Positions 44,141-53,394 of a stretch of DNA of 64,000 nucleotides are shown piece after piece (the first letter of the stretch is position 1; every line of letters begins with the position of its first letter). The translations under genes and the position numbers were made by a program. The stretch lies in assembly GCA_003075315.1 (NCBI GenBank), contig QDFQ01000001.1:1035998-1099997 (forward strand). Direction: 5' to 3'. A model generated the notes under the pieces. That model ran no database searches. It was not told where the DNA came from and was given only the letters and a program-made list of their open reading frames with translations. The stretch comes from Arthrobacter sp. TPD3018 (lineage in GTDB: Bacteria; Pseudomonadota; Alphaproteobacteria; Sphingomonadales; Sphingomonadaceae).

Positions 44141-44609
44141 ATATGGACGGGAGCTAAGTGCCGACCACGCGCGTGCGCAAACGGTGATGCATTCAGCCGT
44201 CGCGGGCTTTTTCGGGATATATCAAGGTGGCGAGGACGCCCGGCGGTGCGGCAGATGGCGTTCCTACCGCGACCGGGGGCGCTGGCGCCGCAACCGGCGC
44301 GGTGCGCGGCGCACCGGTTTTTGCGGAGGACCGCGCGGGGATTCGCTCGCGGCCTCCGACGCGCGCCGGAAACGGCGCCACATCGCCTTCAGCCAGTGTG
44401 TCAGCCTGTCCATGCCCCCGGCGATACGCGAGCAAGGCCTGAAATCTGCTGAACCCCTTCGTCAACGCAGGTTCAGCCTCGCCGCCATCCGTTGGCCCGC
44501 GCCGTTTCTCTGCACCATTTCCTCACGCGCGTGCCGTGCGGCGACGGTTGCTCCGGCGCGGATGTGCGCCTAAGGTCCGGCCGCTTTCTCCCCCATGCGA
44601 TAGGACCCC
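44141..44609. other. gap between TonB receptor and pyrH
   Basis: No gene is well supported in these 470 bases. On the minus strand a 49-codon ORF at 44264-44413 gives a basic product (MDRLTHWLKAMWRRFRRASE and an Arg-rich tail), but its ribosome-binding site is poor. A second frame (44193-44465) is Pro/Ala rich and starts at a TTG. rpsB and tsf, the usual upstream neighbours of pyrH, are absent. Confidence 0.5.
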
Positions 44610-45341
44610 ATGAGCCCCGCGCCGCGCTACAAACGCATCTTGTTGAAATTGTCCGGCGAAGTGCTGATGGGGGAGGGCGGTGGCCTGTCGATCGACCCCA
44701 CCGTCACCGCACGCGTCGCCGAGGAAATCGCCGACGTGAAGGCGCAGGGCTATGAGCTGTGCATCGTCGTCGGTGGCGGCAACATCTTCCGCGGCATTTC
44801 CGGTGCGGCGCGCGGCATGGAGCGCGCGACCGGCGATTATATGGGCATGCTCGCGACCGTCATGAACGCGCTCGCGGTGCAGAATGCGCTGGAGCAGATC
44901 GGCGTCGAGACGCGCGTGCAGTCGGCGATCCCGATGTCGTCGGTGTGCGAACCCTTCATTCGCCGCCGCGCGATGCGGCACCTGGAAAAGGGGCGGATCG
45001 TGATCTTCGCAGCCGGCGTCGGCTCGCCGTTCTTCACCACCGATTCGGGCGCGGCGCTGCGCGCCGCCGAGATGAATTGCGACGCGCTGTTCAAGGGCAC
45101 CAGTGTCGATGGCGTCTACAACGCCGACCCCAAGCAGGATGCGAGCGCCAAGCGTTTCGAAGCCGTCAGTTACGACACGGTGCTCGCGCAGAATCTGAAA
45201 GTCATGGATGCCAGCGCCGTCGCGCTGTGCCGTGATTCGAATATCCCGATCGTCGTCTTCAACATCCGCGAACACGGCAATTTCGCCGCGGTGCTGCGCG
45301 GTGAGGGCGTCTCGACGGTCGTGCAGAAGGAAGTGGAGTAA
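44610..45341 (+). CDS. pyrH: uridylate kinase
   Basis: PyrH phosphorylates UMP to UDP. The 243-residue amino-acid-kinase-fold protein has [51 protein letters not shown] and [29 protein letters not shown]. The ATG at 44610 has AGGACC upstream. It heads the rightward pyrH-frr-uppS-cdsA-dxr-rseP-bamA-skp-fabZ series. Confidence 0.98.
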   Translation: MSPAPRYKRILLKLSGEVLMGEGGGLSIDPTVTARVAEEIADVKAQGYELCIVVGGGNIFRGISGAARGMERATGDYMGMLATVMNALAVQNALEQIGVETRVQSAIPMSSVCEPFIRRRAMRHLEKGRIVIFAAGVGSPFFTTDSGAALRAAEMNCDALFKGTSVDGVYNADPKQDASAKRFEAVSYDTVLAQNLKVMDASAVALCRDSNIPIVVFNIREHGNFAAVLRGEGVSTVVQKEVE

Positions 45342-45344
45342 CCC

Positions 45345-45902
45345 ATGGCTGCCTATGACAAGTCCGATCTCGAGCGCCGCATGGCGGGTGCGGTCGAAGC
45401 GCTGAAGCACGACCTTGCCGGTCTGCGCACCGGCCGCGCGTCCACCGCGCTGCTCGATCCCGTCACCGTGGAAGTGTATGGCAGCCACATGCCGTTGACG
45501 CAGGTCGCGACCGTCTCCGTGCCGGAGCCGCGCATGATCTCGGTCCAGGTGTGGGACAAGTCGAACGTCGGGCCGGTGGAAAAGGCGATCCGCTCGGCGG
45601 GCCTCGGCCTCAACCCGATCAACGACGGCCAGACGCTGCGCCTGCCGATCCCCGACCTGACCGAAGAGCGCCGCAAGGAACTCGCCAAGCTCGCCGGCAA
45701 GTACGCCGAAGGCGCGCGCATCGCGGTGCGCAACGTCCGCCGCGACGGCATGGACAACCTGAAGACCGACGAGAAGAAGGGCGTGTTCAGCGAGGACGAG
45801 CGCAAGCGCCACGAAACCGAGGTGCAGAAGCTGACCGACGCGACGATCGCCGATGTCGATGCGGCAGCGGCGGCGAAGGAAAAGGAAATCCTGGGCAAGT
45901 GA
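45345..45902 (+). CDS. frr: ribosome recycling factor
   Basis: Frr splits post-termination ribosomes with EF-G. The 185-residue protein has the family sequence [54 protein letters not shown] and [11 protein letters not shown]. It starts three bases after pyrH, with GGAG ahead. Three consecutive hairpins separate it from uppS. Confidence 0.98.
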   Translation: MAAYDKSDLERRMAGAVEALKHDLAGLRTGRASTALLDPVTVEVYGSHMPLTQVATVSVPEPRMISVQVWDKSNVGPVEKAIRSAGLGLNPINDGQTLRLPIPDLTEERRKELAKLAGKYAEGARIAVRNVRRDGMDNLKTDEKKGVFSEDERKRHETEVQKLTDATIADVDAAAAAKEKEILGK

Positions 45903-45907
45903 CGGGT

Positions 45908-45972
45908 AAACAGCGCCAGCTGTTTGGCTCATGCCGGGGGCATGAGCGGCCCGGCACTCCTTCGGGAGTGCC
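45908..45972 (+). promoter_or_regulatory. three tandem perfect hairpins between frr and uppS
   Basis: Hairpin 1: AAACAGC-GCCA-GCTGTTT (45908-45925). Hairpin 2: GCTCATGCC-GGG-GGCATGAGC (45927-45947). Hairpin 3: GGCACTCC-TTCG-GGAGTGCC (45953-45972), an extra-stable UUCG tetraloop. Hairpin 3 ends three bases before the uppS GTG and its right arm contains the GGGAG ribosome-binding site. So the site would be masked when folded. Hairpin 1 ends in TTT and might attenuate transcription. Confidence 0.7.
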
Positions 45973-45975
45973 CGC

Positions 45976-46713
45976 GTGAGCAGCGCACCCCTCCTCTCGG
46001 CGGTGCCGAACACCGGCCTCGTGCCGCGCCATGTTGCGATCATCATGGATGGCAACGGCCGCTGGGCGAAGGCCCGGCACCTGCCGCGCGTCGCCGGGCA
46101 TAAGGCGGGGGTGGAGGCGGTGCGCCGCGTCACCCGCGCCGCGCGCGCGATGGGGATCGAGGCGCTGACGCTCTATGCGTTCAGCTCGGAAAACTGGCGT
46201 CGGCCGGAAGAAGAGGTGGGGGCGCTGATGGGCCTGCTGCGGCTGTTCATCCGCAGCGACCTGGCCGAACTGGTCGAAGAGAATGTCCGGCTGCGCATCA
46301 TCGGCGACTATCGCCGGTTCGCACCCGATCTGGTCGCGCTGGTCGACGATGCGGTCGCCAAGACCGCGGGCAACACCGGCCCGGTGCTGGTGATCGCCCT
46401 CAATTACGGATCGCAGGCGGAACTGGTCGCGGCGGCGCAGACGCTGGCGGCGCGGGCGGCGGCGGGGGAGATCGACCCTGCATCGATCACGCCCGAGCAT
46501 ATCGAGGCGGAGTTGCAGACCGCGGACCTGCCGCCGCTCGACCTCGTCATCCGATCGTCGGGCGAGCAACGGCTGTCGAATTTCCTGTTGTGGCAGGCGG
46601 CCTATGCCGAGCTGCTGTTCGTCGAGACCTTGTGGCCCGATTTCAACGGCGACACGCTGGCCGATGCGGTGACCGCTTTCGGGCAGCGCCAGCGGCGTTA
46701 CGGCGGCCTGTGA
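45976..46713 (+). CDS. uppS: undecaprenyl diphosphate synthase (isoprenyl transferase)
   Basis: UppS extends farnesyl diphosphate with isopentenyl units to the lipid carrier for peptidoglycan and polysaccharides. The 245-residue cis-prenyltransferase has the catalytic IIMDGNGRWAKARHLPRVAG near residue 15, YAFSSENWRRPEEEV, and SSGEQRLSNFLLWQAAYAEL. It starts at GTG 45976; the ribosome-binding site GGGAG is within a UUCG hairpin. The stop overlaps cdsA (GTGA). Confidence 0.97.
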   Translation: MSSAPLLSAVPNTGLVPRHVAIIMDGNGRWAKARHLPRVAGHKAGVEAVRRVTRAARAMGIEALTLYAFSSENWRRPEEEVGALMGLLRLFIRSDLAELVEENVRLRIIGDYRRFAPDLVALVDDAVAKTAGNTGPVLVIALNYGSQAELVAAAQTLAARAAAGEIDPASITPEHIEAELQTADLPPLDLVIRSSGEQRLSNFLLWQAAYAELLFVETLWPDFNGDTLADAVTAFGQRQRRYGGL

Positions 46714-47507
46714 GCGACGCTGCCCCGGGCAAGCGCCCGTCGGACCTGGCCGTGCGCGCGGTGACCGGCGTCGGCATGATCGCCGTCGCGCTGGTCGCGC
46801 TGGCGTTCGGCGGCTTTGCGCTCTGGCTGCTTGCCGCGGTGATCGGCGTGTTCATGATGGCCGAATGGAGCGAGCTGAACGGCGCGCCGCCGCAGACAAA
46901 GCGGCTGGGCCAATATGTCCTGTTCGTGGCGCTGGCGATCATGTGCCCGATCGCGGCCGGTCCCAATTTCTTCGCGCTCGGGCTGTTGGCCGGCGCCTTC
47001 TTCTTCCTCGGCATCGTCACGCGGCGACCGGCGCTGGCGCTCGGCGTCTTGTATTGCGGACTGCCGATCTATGCATTGCTGCTGATCCGGCATGAGCCCG
47101 ACGGCCTGCGCAACGCCTTGTGGGCGCTGAGCCTCGTGTGGGCGACCGATATCGGCGCCTATTTCGCAGGACGGACGATCGGCGGGCCGAAGCTGGCACC
47201 GGCGATCAGCCCCAACAAGACCTGGGCCGGACTGATCGGTGGAATCGTCGCCGCGACCGTGCTCGCGCTCGTGATGAGCCGCGTCTATCTGCTGCCGGTG
47301 CGCTTCGTGGCGGCGACGCCGGTGCTCGCGATCCTGGCGCAGGCGGGCGACCTGTATGAAAGCCATCTGAAGCGCCGTGCCGGGGTGAAGGATTCGGGCA
47401 GCGTCATTCCGGGCCATGGCGGCGTGCTCGACCGGCTGGATGGCGTGGTGCCGGTGCTGCCGATCGCGGCGCTGCTCGTCGTGGTGCCGCTGGGATTTCC
47501 TGCATGA
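46710..47507 (+). CDS. cdsA: phosphatidate cytidylyltransferase
   Basis: CdsA makes CDP-diacylglycerol for phospholipids. The 265-residue inner-membrane protein has about seven hydrophobic helices and the family signature DSGSVIPGHGGVLDRLDGV near the C-terminus, preceded by SPNKTWAGLIGGIVAA. GTG 46710 overlaps the uppS stop and its own stop overlaps dxr (ATGA). This tight coupling puts lipid-carrier, phospholipid and isoprenoid genes in one transcript. Confidence 0.96.
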   Translation: MSDAAPGKRPSDLAVRAVTGVGMIAVALVALAFGGFALWLLAAVIGVFMMAEWSELNGAPPQTKRLGQYVLFVALAIMCPIAAGPNFFALGLLAGAFFFLGIVTRRPALALGVLYCGLPIYALLLIRHEPDGLRNALWALSLVWATDIGAYFAGRTIGGPKLAPAISPNKTWAGLIGGIVAATVLALVMSRVYLLPVRFVAATPVLAILAQAGDLYESHLKRRAGVKDSGSVIPGHGGVLDRLDGVVPVLPIAALLVVVPLGFPA

Positions 47508-48691
47508 AGACCGTCACCATCCTGGGCGCCACCGGATCGGTCGGCACGTCGACGCTCGATCTGGTCGAGCGCGAGCCGGACCGGTTCCGCGTCCGCGCGC
47601 TGACCGCCAATTGCGATGTCGCGAACCTTGCCGCCGCCGCGATCCGCACGAAGGCGGAGGTGGCCGTCGTCGCCGACGAGAGCTGTCTGCCCGACCTGCG
47701 CGCGGCGCTGGCGGGTACGGGCACCGAAGCTGCGGGCGGGCGGCAGGCGATCTGCGACGCTGCGGCGGGTGCGGACTGGACGATGGGGGCCATCGTCGGC
47801 TGTGCGGGCCTAGAGCCCGTGATGGCGGCGATCGCGCATGGCGGCACCGTCGTGATCGCCAACAAGGAGCCGTTGGTATCGGCGGGCGAGGTGATCCTGG
47901 CCGCCGCTGCGGCGTCGGGCGCGACGCTGCTGCCCGCCGACAGCGAGCATAACGCGATCCACCAATGTTTCGACTTCGCGCGCCCCGAGCGGGTGCGGCG
48001 GATCATCCTGACCGCCAGCGGCGGGCCGTTCCGCGACTGGTCGCTGGAGCGGATGGCCGACGTCACGGTCGAACAGGCGGTCGCGCATCCCAATTGGTCG
48101 ATGGGCGCGAAGATCAGCGTCGACAGCGCGACGATGATGAACAAGGGTCTCGAGCTGATCGAGGCAGCGCGGCTGTTCCCGGTCGACAACGACCGGATCG
48201 AGGTGGTGATGCACCGCCAGTCGGTGATCCATTCGATGGTCGATTATGTCGACGGGTCGATGCTGGCGCAGCTCGGCCCCAGCGACATGCGCGTGCCGAT
48301 CGCGCATACGCTCGCCTGGCCCGACCGGATGGCGACGCCGATGGAGCCGCTGGACCTCGTCAAGATCGGCCGGCTCGATTTCGAGGCGTGCGACCCGGTG
48401 CGCTTTCCCGCGCTGGCGCTGGCGCGGGCGGCGCTGGAGGCGGGCGGTGCGCGTCCGGCGATCCTCAACGCGGCCAACGAGGTGGCGGTCGCCGCCTTTC
48501 TGGCGCGACGGATCGGCTTCCTCGAAATTGCCGCAATCGTCGCCGATACGCTGGAGCGTTACGACCCGCAGGCGCCCGCCACGGTGGAATCGGTCCTGGC
48601 GGTCGATGCCGAGGCGCGGCGGATAGCGGACGAGCAGGTTCGGGGCCGAAGCACGGGCCGGACTGGGGGGCGTGTAGAGGTTCACGCGTGA
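47504..48691 (+). CDS. dxr: 1-deoxy-D-xylulose 5-phosphate reductoisomerase
   Basis: Dxr makes MEP in the non-mevalonate isoprenoid pathway, using NADPH and a divalent metal. The 395-residue protein has the Rossmann motif TILGATGSVGTSTLDLV, the metal-binding LLPADSEHNAIHQCF, ILTASGGPFRDW and HPNWSMGAKISVDSATMMNK. The loop usually written NKE(S/A/T)LV reads NKEPLVSAGE here. It overlaps cdsA by four bases. The C-terminal 20 residues are Arg/Gly rich and look disordered. Confidence 0.97.
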   Translation: MKTVTILGATGSVGTSTLDLVEREPDRFRVRALTANCDVANLAAAAIRTKAEVAVVADESCLPDLRAALAGTGTEAAGGRQAICDAAAGADWTMGAIVGCAGLEPVMAAIAHGGTVVIANKEPLVSAGEVILAAAAASGATLLPADSEHNAIHQCFDFARPERVRRIILTASGGPFRDWSLERMADVTVEQAVAHPNWSMGAKISVDSATMMNKGLELIEAARLFPVDNDRIEVVMHRQSVIHSMVDYVDGSMLAQLGPSDMRVPIAHTLAWPDRMATPMEPLDLVKIGRLDFEACDPVRFPALALARAALEAGGARPAILNAANEVAVAAFLARRIGFLEIAAIVADTLERYDPQAPATVESVLAVDAEARRIADEQVRGRSTGRTGGRVEVHA

Positions 48692-48704
48692 AGGATTGCG
48701 CAGC

Positions 48705-49838
48705 TTGATCCAGTCCCCCGGTATCCTGATGGCGGTCCTCGCCTTTCTATGCGCCATCGGGCCGCTCGTGTTCATTCATGAGATGGGCCATTATCTCGCC
48801 GGCCGCGTCTTCGGCGTGAAGGCGGAGGCGTTTTCGATCGGCTTCGGGCGCGAGATCGCGGGCTTCACCGATTCCCGCGGCACGCGCTGGAAATTCGGCT
48901 GGTTGCCGCTGGGCGGCTATGTCCGGTTTGCGGGCGACATGAACCCCGCGAGCCAGCCCGATGCGGCGTGGCTGTCGTTGCCCGCCGAGGAGCGGATGCG
49001 CACCTTCCAGGCCAAGCCCTTGTGGCAGCGCGCGATCATCGTCGCGGCTGGGCCGGCGGTGAACTTGATCCTGGCGGTGCTGATCCTCGCCGGTTTCGCC
49101 TATAGCTATGGCGTCGACCGTACGCCCGTGGTCGTCGGCGCGGTGGTGGACGGCGGTGCCGCGGCGAAGGCGGGCCTTCGTGCAGGCGACCGGATCGTCG
49201 CGCTCGACGGCCGCGGGGTCGATACCTTTTCCGACCTGGCGCGCTACGCGCTGATCCGTCCTGGCCAGCAGGTGACGGTGACGGTGGCGCGGGCCGGCCG
49301 CGATATTGAGACGCCGTTGACGATCGGCACGGTCCACCAGCGCGACCGGTTCGGCAACGAATATCGCATCGGCCGGCTGGGCTTGCAGAGCGGCGACCCG
49401 GTGCTCGCCCCCGTCAGCCTTGCCGAGGCGCCGATCGCCGGCGTGCGGATGACGGGCGAAGTCATCGGCGGGACGCTGGAGACGATCGGCCAGATCATCA
49501 GCGGCCGCCGCTCGATTGACGAACTGGGCGGCCCGATCCGCATCGCAAAGATTTCCGGCGAGCAGATGGCGTTGGGCGTTTCGGCCTTCGTCTGGCTGGT
49601 CGCGATGCTTTCCATCAATCTGGGGTTCATCAATTTGCTGCCAGTGCCGATGCTGGATGGCGGACACCTCTTCTTCTACGCGATCGAAGCGGTGCGGCGT
49701 CGTCCCCTCGAACCTCAAGTACAGGAATGGGCATTTCGCGGCGGATTGGCTGCGGTATTGGCGTTGATGCTGATCGTCACGTTCAACGATTTGGGTGCGG
49801 TTGGTCTGTGGCAGCGGTTGGCCGGGTTGATCGGCTGA
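48705..49838 (+). CDS. rseP: RIP zinc metalloprotease RseP
   Basis: RseP is an inner-membrane site-2 protease. It cleaves anti-sigma factors and clears signal peptides. The 377-residue protein has the zinc motif FIHEMGHYLAGRVFGVKAE (HExxH) near the N-terminus, a PDZ domain (GGAAAKAGLRAGDRIVALDG) and the C-terminal NLLPVPMLDGGHLFFYAIEA. No ATG fits. TTG 48705 is chosen because AAGGA lies nine bases upstream; TTG 48696 directly abuts that site. The ribosome-binding site overlaps the dxr stop codon. Confidence 0.94.
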   Translation: MIQSPGILMAVLAFLCAIGPLVFIHEMGHYLAGRVFGVKAEAFSIGFGREIAGFTDSRGTRWKFGWLPLGGYVRFAGDMNPASQPDAAWLSLPAEERMRTFQAKPLWQRAIIVAAGPAVNLILAVLILAGFAYSYGVDRTPVVVGAVVDGGAAAKAGLRAGDRIVALDGRGVDTFSDLARYALIRPGQQVTVTVARAGRDIETPLTIGTVHQRDRFGNEYRIGRLGLQSGDPVLAPVSLAEAPIAGVRMTGEVIGGTLETIGQIISGRRSIDELGGPIRIAKISGEQMALGVSAFVWLVAMLSINLGFINLLPVPMLDGGHLFFYAIEAVRRRPLEPQVQEWAFRGGLAAVLALMLIVTFNDLGAVGLWQRLAGLIG

Positions 49839-49912
49839 CCGGGTTGGGGCAGGGCGTTGCGCTGCGGTTCCCGACGTTACGTGGGTATCCTGACGTTTTT
49901 GGGGTGGGTTGA

Positions 49913-52672
49913 GTGACAGCGATGACAAGTTCCAAGTTCGCCGGCCTGGGTGCCGCGCTGCTCGCCGGCACCATGCTGTCGGGTGTGCCCGCCATGGCGC
50001 AGACGGCGGCCGCTCCGGCCCAGGCGCCGGCAACGACACCCGCGGCCGGCGCACAGGCGGCAACAGCCCCCGCCGCCACGCCGGCGCCCGTGCGCACGAT
50101 CAAGTCGCTGCGCGTCGAGGGATCGCAGCGCATCGAGCCGGAAACGGTGCTGTCCTATACGAAGCTGCGCGTCGGCATTCCGTATACCGCGGAAACGCTG
50201 GACCAGGCACTGAAGGACCTGCAGGCATCCGACCTGTTCGTCCAATATCAGATCGACGGTGTGCAGACCGGCGACATCGTGCTGAAGGTGCGCGAGAACC
50301 CGATCATCAACCGCGTGATCCTGGAAGGTAACAAGGCGCTGAAAAGCGACAAGATTACCAAGGAAATCAAGCTCGCGCCGCGTCAGATCTTCACCCGCAC
50401 CGCGGTGCGGCAGGACGTGAGCCGCATCCTGGAACTGTATCGCCGCCAGGGTCGATTCGCTGCGGTCGTCAATCCGAAGATGGTCAACCTGGACCAGAAT
50501 CGTGTCGACGTGGTGTTCGAGATCAACGAAGGGCCTAAGTCCAAGGTCCGCCAGATCAACATCATCGGCAACGAGGTGTTCAGCGACGGCAAGCTGCGCG
50601 GCGAGATGGCGACGAAGGAATCGCGCTGGTTCCGCCTGCTGTCGTCCAACACGTCGTACGATCAGGATCGCCTGAACTACGACCAGCAGAAGCTGCGCCA
50701 ATTCTATCTGACGCAGGGCTATGCCGATTTCCGCGTCACCAGCGCGGTCGCCGAGCTGACGCCCGACAAGCGCGACTTCATCATCACCTATGTCGTCGAA
50801 GAGGGTAAGCGGTACAAATTCGGCGACGTCACCGTGGACAGTGAAATCCGCGACTTCGACAACAAGAAGCTTGCGGCATCGCTGCCGGTCAAGAAGGGCG
50901 ACTGGTATAACGCCAAGCTGGTCGAGGATTCGATCGATCAGCTGAGCCAGTCGGCCGGCCTGTTCGGCTATGCCTTCACCGACGTGCAGCCGGATTACAG
51001 CCGCGACCCCGAAACGCTGACGATGGGGATGAACTTCCACATCGGCCAGGCGCAGCGCACCTATGTCGAGCGGATCGACATCAACGGCAACACGCAGACG
51101 CAGGACAAGGTCGTGCGCCGCGAAATCCGTCTGGCGGAAGGCGATGCGTTCAACAGCTTCCAGGTGAAGCGCAGCCAGGATCGCATCAACAGCCTGGGAT
51201 TCTTCCAGGACAAGATGGAGATCAAGCAGAACCCCGGTTCCGCACCCGATCGCGTCGTTCTGGAAACGACGCTGGAAGAACGCAGCACCGGCGAATTGCA
51301 GCTGTCGGTCGGCTATTCCAGCCTCGAACGCTTCATCATCCAGGCGAACATCACGCAGAACAACTTCCGCGGCAAGGGCCAGGTGCTGCGCGCGGGCGTG
51401 AACTATTCGACCTATTCGAAGTCGGTCGAACTGGGCTTTACCGAGCCGTATCTGTTCGACAAGAACGTCGCGATCGGCGTCGACGTGTTCCGCCGCGACT
51501 TCAATTCGTTCAACTATATCGGCACGCAGCGCCAGACGACCTATTCGCAGGTGTCGACCGGGTTCCAAGTGCGCGCGGGCGTGCCGCTGACCGAATATTG
51601 GTCGCTCGCCGGTCGCTATGGCCTGTCCTACGATCAGGTCGGTCTGGATTCGGCGACCTATTTCACCAACGGCGTCTGCGATCCGCTGAAGGCGGGCCGC
51701 TACCTCTGCGAAGCGATCGGCAACCGCTGGACGTCGACCGTCGGCTATTCGCTGATCTACGACAGCCTCAACAGCCGTCTGCGTCCGACCGCGGGCCAGC
51801 GCTTCGCCTTCAACCAGGATTTCGCGGGCCTGGGCGGTGACGTGAAGTATATCCGCACGCGCCTCGAAGGCTCGAAGTTCTGGAACGTCGGCAGCGGCTT
51901 CATCGGGTCGATCGTCGGCGAGGGCGGCTATATCCACTCGCTGGAAAAGAGCCGCGGCCCTGGCATCGACAGCGTCCGCATCACCGATCGCTTCTACCTC
52001 GGCGAACCGCAGTTCCGCGGCTTCGACATCCGTGGCGTCGGCCCGCGCGTGCAGCGTCAGGCCTATACGACGGACGCGAACGGCAAGCAGATCCTGGTCA
52101 CCGATCGCGACCAGATCGTCGACGACGCGTTGGGCGGCCGCGCCTATTACCTCGTCCGTGCCGAGCTGGAGATCCCGTTGGGCTCCGGCGCGCGCGAACT
52201 GGGCCTGCGTCCGTCGGTCTATGTCCAGGCGGGCAGCCTGTGGGGCCTGACCAAGCCGCTGCCGACGGCGAGCTTCCCGACGATCACCGATTCGGCGGGC
52301 AACGTGACGGTGCTGCCGATCCAGCGGCTGCTCACCGATTCGGCGGGGCGCCAGCTCTATTACAACACCTACACGCCGGACGGCGCGACCGCGCCGGCGC
52401 TGCGTGCGACGACCTGTTCGATCGGCTATTCGGCGGTTGCGGGCGGCGCATGTTCGGGCAGCGAGACGAACACGATCGCGTTCGATCAGGCGATCTCGCC
52501 GTTCAAGGAAACCTATTACGGCAGCAGCCCGACGCCGCGCGTCAGCATCGGCATCGGCGTCAACTGGACGTCGCCGTTCGGCCCGCTGCGCATCGACCTC
52601 GCCAAGGCGCTCGTCACCCAGAAGGGCGACGATCCCAAGCTCATTACCTTCAACGTAGGGACGCAGTTCTAA
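49913..52672 (+). CDS. bamA: outer membrane protein assembly factor BamA
   Basis: BamA inserts beta-barrel proteins in the outer membrane. The 919-residue protein has a signal peptide (LAGTMLSGVPAMAQ), an Ala/Pro-rich linker of about 35 residues, five POTRA repeats starting at TIKSLRVEGSQRIEPETVLS, and a C-terminal barrel with the conserved loop segment FYLGEPQFRGFDIRGVGPR. It ends LITFNVGTQF with the terminal Phe. The start is GTG 49913. Skp follows with a one-base overlap (TAATG). Confidence 0.97.
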   Translation: MTAMTSSKFAGLGAALLAGTMLSGVPAMAQTAAAPAQAPATTPAAGAQAATAPAATPAPVRTIKSLRVEGSQRIEPETVLSYTKLRVGIPYTAETLDQALKDLQASDLFVQYQIDGVQTGDIVLKVRENPIINRVILEGNKALKSDKITKEIKLAPRQIFTRTAVRQDVSRILELYRRQGRFAAVVNPKMVNLDQNRVDVVFEINEGPKSKVRQINIIGNEVFSDGKLRGEMATKESRWFRLLSSNTSYDQDRLNYDQQKLRQFYLTQGYADFRVTSAVAELTPDKRDFIITYVVEEGKRYKFGDVTVDSEIRDFDNKKLAASLPVKKGDWYNAKLVEDSIDQLSQSAGLFGYAFTDVQPDYSRDPETLTMGMNFHIGQAQRTYVERIDINGNTQTQDKVVRREIRLAEGDAFNSFQVKRSQDRINSLGFFQDKMEIKQNPGSAPDRVVLETTLEERSTGELQLSVGYSSLERFIIQANITQNNFRGKGQVLRAGVNYSTYSKSVELGFTEPYLFDKNVAIGVDVFRRDFNSFNYIGTQRQTTYSQVSTGFQVRAGVPLTEYWSLAGRYGLSYDQVGLDSATYFTNGVCDPLKAGRYLCEAIGNRWTSTVGYSLIYDSLNSRLRPTAGQRFAFNQDFAGLGGDVKYIRTRLEGSKFWNVGSGFIGSIVGEGGYIHSLEKSRGPGIDSVRITDRFYLGEPQFRGFDIRGVGPRVQRQAYTTDANGKQILVTDRDQIVDDALGGRAYYLVRAELEIPLGSGARELGLRPSVYVQAGSLWGLTKPLPTASFPTITDSAGNVTVLPIQRLLTDSAGRQLYYNTYTPDGATAPALRATTCSIGYSAVAGGACSGSETNTIAFDQAISPFKETYYGSSPTPRVSIGIGVNWTSPFGPLRIDLAKALVTQKGDDPKLITFNVGTQF

Positions 52673-53382
52673 TGAAGACGATTACCAAGACGTGCGCCGT
52701 GGCGATCGCCTCGGCTTCGGTCGCCCTGCTCGCCGGCGGCGCCTCGGCGCAGACCGCCGGCATCGCCACCGCGCAGCCGGACGCGGCGATCTTCAGCGCG
52801 AAGGCGTTCGAAACCGCCAATACGCAGATCGGCACGACCTACAAGGCGCAGCTGGATCAGGCCGCTGCGGCGCAGAACGCGCTGAACACGAAGCTGCGCG
52901 CGATCCTCGACACCAACAAGGACGGCCAGATCAGCCAGGCGGAAGCCGCCGCGGCCGAATCGAACCCGACGGTCGCCAAGCAGGTGCGCGACGCCCAGGC
53001 CGCCGCGCAGCCGGGCATCGAAGCCGCGCAGAACCCCGCGATCAAGGCGCAGGCCTATGCGCTGGAACAGATCGTCGGCAAGTATGACCCGGCGCTGCGC
53101 GCGGTCGTGACGGCCAAGAAGATCAACCTGGTACTGTCGCCGAACGCGATCCAGTACGCGCCGCCGGCGACTGACATCACGCGCGACATCATCGCCGAGA
53201 TCGATCGCACGACGCCGACCGTCTCGATCACGCCGCCGGCCAACTGGCAGCCGCAGCAGCAGACCGTCGAGCTGCTGCAGCAGTATCGCCAGATCGTTTA
53301 CGCGAACGCCCAGCGCCGTCAGCAGGCGGGCGCTCCGGCTCCAGCGGCTGCGCCGGCGGCCGGCACGCCGCAGGGCCGCTAA
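52672..53382 (+). CDS. skp: OmpH/Skp-family periplasmic chaperone with an EF-hand-like loop
   Basis: Skp holds unfolded outer-membrane proteins in the periplasm for BamA. The 236-residue product has a signal peptide (SVALLAGGASAQT) and a long helical, Gln/Ala-rich body (NTQIGTTYKAQLDQAAAAQN). Residues 80-91 read DTNKDGQISQAE, an exact EF-hand calcium-loop pattern, which is not a standard part of Skp. The C-terminus is Pro/Ala rich. It overlaps bamA by one base, and position after bamA supports the call more than sequence alone does. Confidence 0.85.
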   Translation: MKTITKTCAVAIASASVALLAGGASAQTAGIATAQPDAAIFSAKAFETANTQIGTTYKAQLDQAAAAQNALNTKLRAILDTNKDGQISQAEAAAAESNPTVAKQVRDAQAAAQPGIEAAQNPAIKAQAYALEQIVGKYDPALRAVVTAKKINLVLSPNAIQYAPPATDITRDIIAEIDRTTPTVSITPPANWQPQQQTVELLQQYRQIVYANAQRRQQAGAPAPAAAPAAGTPQGR

Positions 53383-53394
53383 GGACCCGCGTCG

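Noticed and set aside
44264..44413. 49-codon basic minus-strand ORF
   Set aside because: Start and stop are intact and an amphipathic helix is possible, but the ribosome-binding site abuts the ATG and I know no homologue. Mentioned only in the gap entry.
44193..44465. Pro/Ala-rich minus-strand frame ending TLIYPEKARDG, reminiscent of a TonB C-terminal start
   Set aside because: It starts at TTG without a ribosome-binding site, has no membrane anchor and lacks the rest of the TonB domain. The proline run is explained by GC-rich codons.
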